NCBI GenBank assembly: GCA_947453585.1 | Contig: CANGHQ010000126.1 | Coordinates: 1-6,008, forward strand | Source: Burkholderiales bacterium | GTDB lineage: Bacteria; Pseudomonadota; Gammaproteobacteria; Burkholderiales; Burkholderiaceae_C | Direction of reading: 5' to 3' | DNA length: 6,008 nt | In this document: piece by piece, positions 5,196-6,008 of the stretch | Layout: each line of letters starts with the position of its first letter | Position numbering within the stretch: position 1 is the first letter of the stretch | Notes under the pieces: generated by a model | Database searches by the model: none | The model's input: only the letters and a program-made list of their open reading frames with translations | What the model was told of the DNA's origin: nothing | Made by a program: the position numbers and the translations under genes

Positions 5196-6008
5196 ATGAG
5201 CAACGCCCCCGCGCAAACCCCGGACCAAGCCGGTCTGAACTCCTTGTCCAAATCCTTCGAGCCCGCAGCGCTCGAAGCCCACTGGGGCCCGGAATGGGAA
5301 AAGCGCGGCTACGGCGTGGCCGGCTACCGGGGCACGGGCGCGCCCAAGGCCGATGCTGCCGCCTTTTCCATCCAGCTGCCACCGCCCAATGTGACCGGCA
5401 CCCTGCACATGGGCCACGCGTTTAACCAGACCATCATGGACAGCCTGACGCGCTACCACCGCATGGCGGGCGCCAACACCGTCTGGATCCCCGGCACCGA
5501 CCACGCAGGCATCGCCACCCAAATCGTGGTGGAGCGCCAGTTGCAGGCCCAGGGTATCAGCCGCCACGACATGGGGCCAACACCCGCCGAGGCACGCAAA
5601 AACTTTGTGTCCAAAGTCTGGGAATGGAAAGAACAGTCGGGCAACACCATCACCACCCAAATGCGCCGCATGGGCGACAGCGTGGACTGGAGCCGCGAAT
5701 ACTTCACCATGGACCCCAAGCTGTCCAAAACGGTGACCGAGACCTTTGTGCAGTTGTATGAGCAAGGCCTGATTTACCGTGGCAAACGCTTGGTCAACTG
5801 GGACCCGGTCTTGCAAAGCGCGGTGAGCGATCTGGAAGTGGAAAGCACCGAGTCCGAAGGCAAGATGCACTACATCCTGTACCCGTTCTCAAACGGGCCG
5901 CAACTGATTGACGGCGTATTGAGCAAAGGCATGACGATTGCTACCACCCGGCCCGAGACCATGATGGCCGACGGCGCGCTGGCCATCCACCCCGAGGACG
6001 AACGCTAC
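5196..6008 (+). CDS. valS: Valyl-tRNA synthetase, N-terminal part (runs off the window)
   Basis: The first 271 residues of a class Ia aminoacyl-tRNA synthetase that charges tRNA(Val) in the cytoplasm. The frame is open to the right edge; the full protein would be near 950 residues. The ATP-binding HIGH motif appears as HMGH at 71-74 within PPPNVTGTLHMGHA, the ValS form. Further ValS blocks follow: WIPGTDHAGIATQ, VDWSREYFTMD and NWDPVLQSAVSDLEVE. The CP1 editing domain begins before the edge with ATTRPETMMAD, the conserved threonine-rich editing motif. The KMSKS loop and C-terminal coiled coil lie outside. The ATG at 5196 is the first start after an in-frame TAA at 5127. The Shine-Dalgarno is poor: only a GAG about 13 nt upstream. 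Confidence 0.97.
   Translation, partial: MSNAPAQTPDQAGLNSLSKSFEPAALEAHWGPEWEKRGYGVAGYRGTGAPKADAAAFSIQLPPPNVTGTLHMGHAFNQTIMDSLTRYHRMAGANTVWIPGTDHAGIATQIVVERQLQAQGISRHDMGPTPAEARKNFVSKVWEWKEQSGNTITTQMRRMGDSVDWSREYFTMDPKLSKTVTETFVQLYEQGLIYRGKRLVNWDPVLQSAVSDLEVESTESEGKMHYILYPFSNGPQLIDGVLSKGMTIATTRPETMMADGALAIHPEDERY

Noticed and set aside
5070..5870. A 266-residue open frame on the - strand
   Set aside because: It is antisense to the well-conserved valS N-terminus and to the divergent spacer; no domain or ribosome site supports it.

Overview
The window is GC-rich, tightly packed chromosomal DNA. It most resembles a betaproteobacterium of the order Burkholderiales, probably family Comamonadaceae. 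That placement rests on protein style (the ValS N-terminus, bimodular QueF, YaaA, DUF2798) and on the many long antisense open frames typical of such DNA; no database search was run. I see no mobile element, CRISPR array, tRNA or rRNA. It looks like core or lineage-specific chromosome rather than an island.

Layout. Positions 1-182 (+) hold the C-terminus of an enoyl-CoA hydratase/isomerase-like protein. It converges on a seven-gene run on the minus strand (5073 down to 223), with a perfect 10-bp hairpin in the 40-bp gap. In transcription order the run is: a two-helix DUF2798 membrane protein (5073-4795), yaaA (4742-3957), queF (3960-3103, overlapping yaaA by ATGA), an isopenicillin-N-synthase-like Fe(II) dioxygenase (3076-2093), a 121-bp gap, then two stand-alone cyclic-nucleotide-binding-domain proteins (1971-1501 and 1470-1126) and a class I-type cyclic nucleotide phosphodiesterase-like protein (1116-223). 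Divergent from the run, valS begins at 5196 (+) and leaves the right edge.

How the genes fit together. The yaaA-queF-dioxygenase part is closely spaced and probably co-transcribed. It combines peroxide/iron-stress protection, queuosine precursor synthesis and an oxidation of unknown substrate. The last three genes form a separate compact cassette, all with GTG starts and gaps of 30 and 9 nt. It pairs one binding-competent-looking CNB protein and one with a degenerate phosphate-binding cassette with a phosphodiesterase carrying the HDxxHxGxxN signature of animal-type PDEs. No cyclase and no DNA-binding domain is present in the cassette. This is the most interesting part of the window: it may be a split cyclic-nucleotide sensing and degradation module whose regulatory domains sit on separate small proteins.
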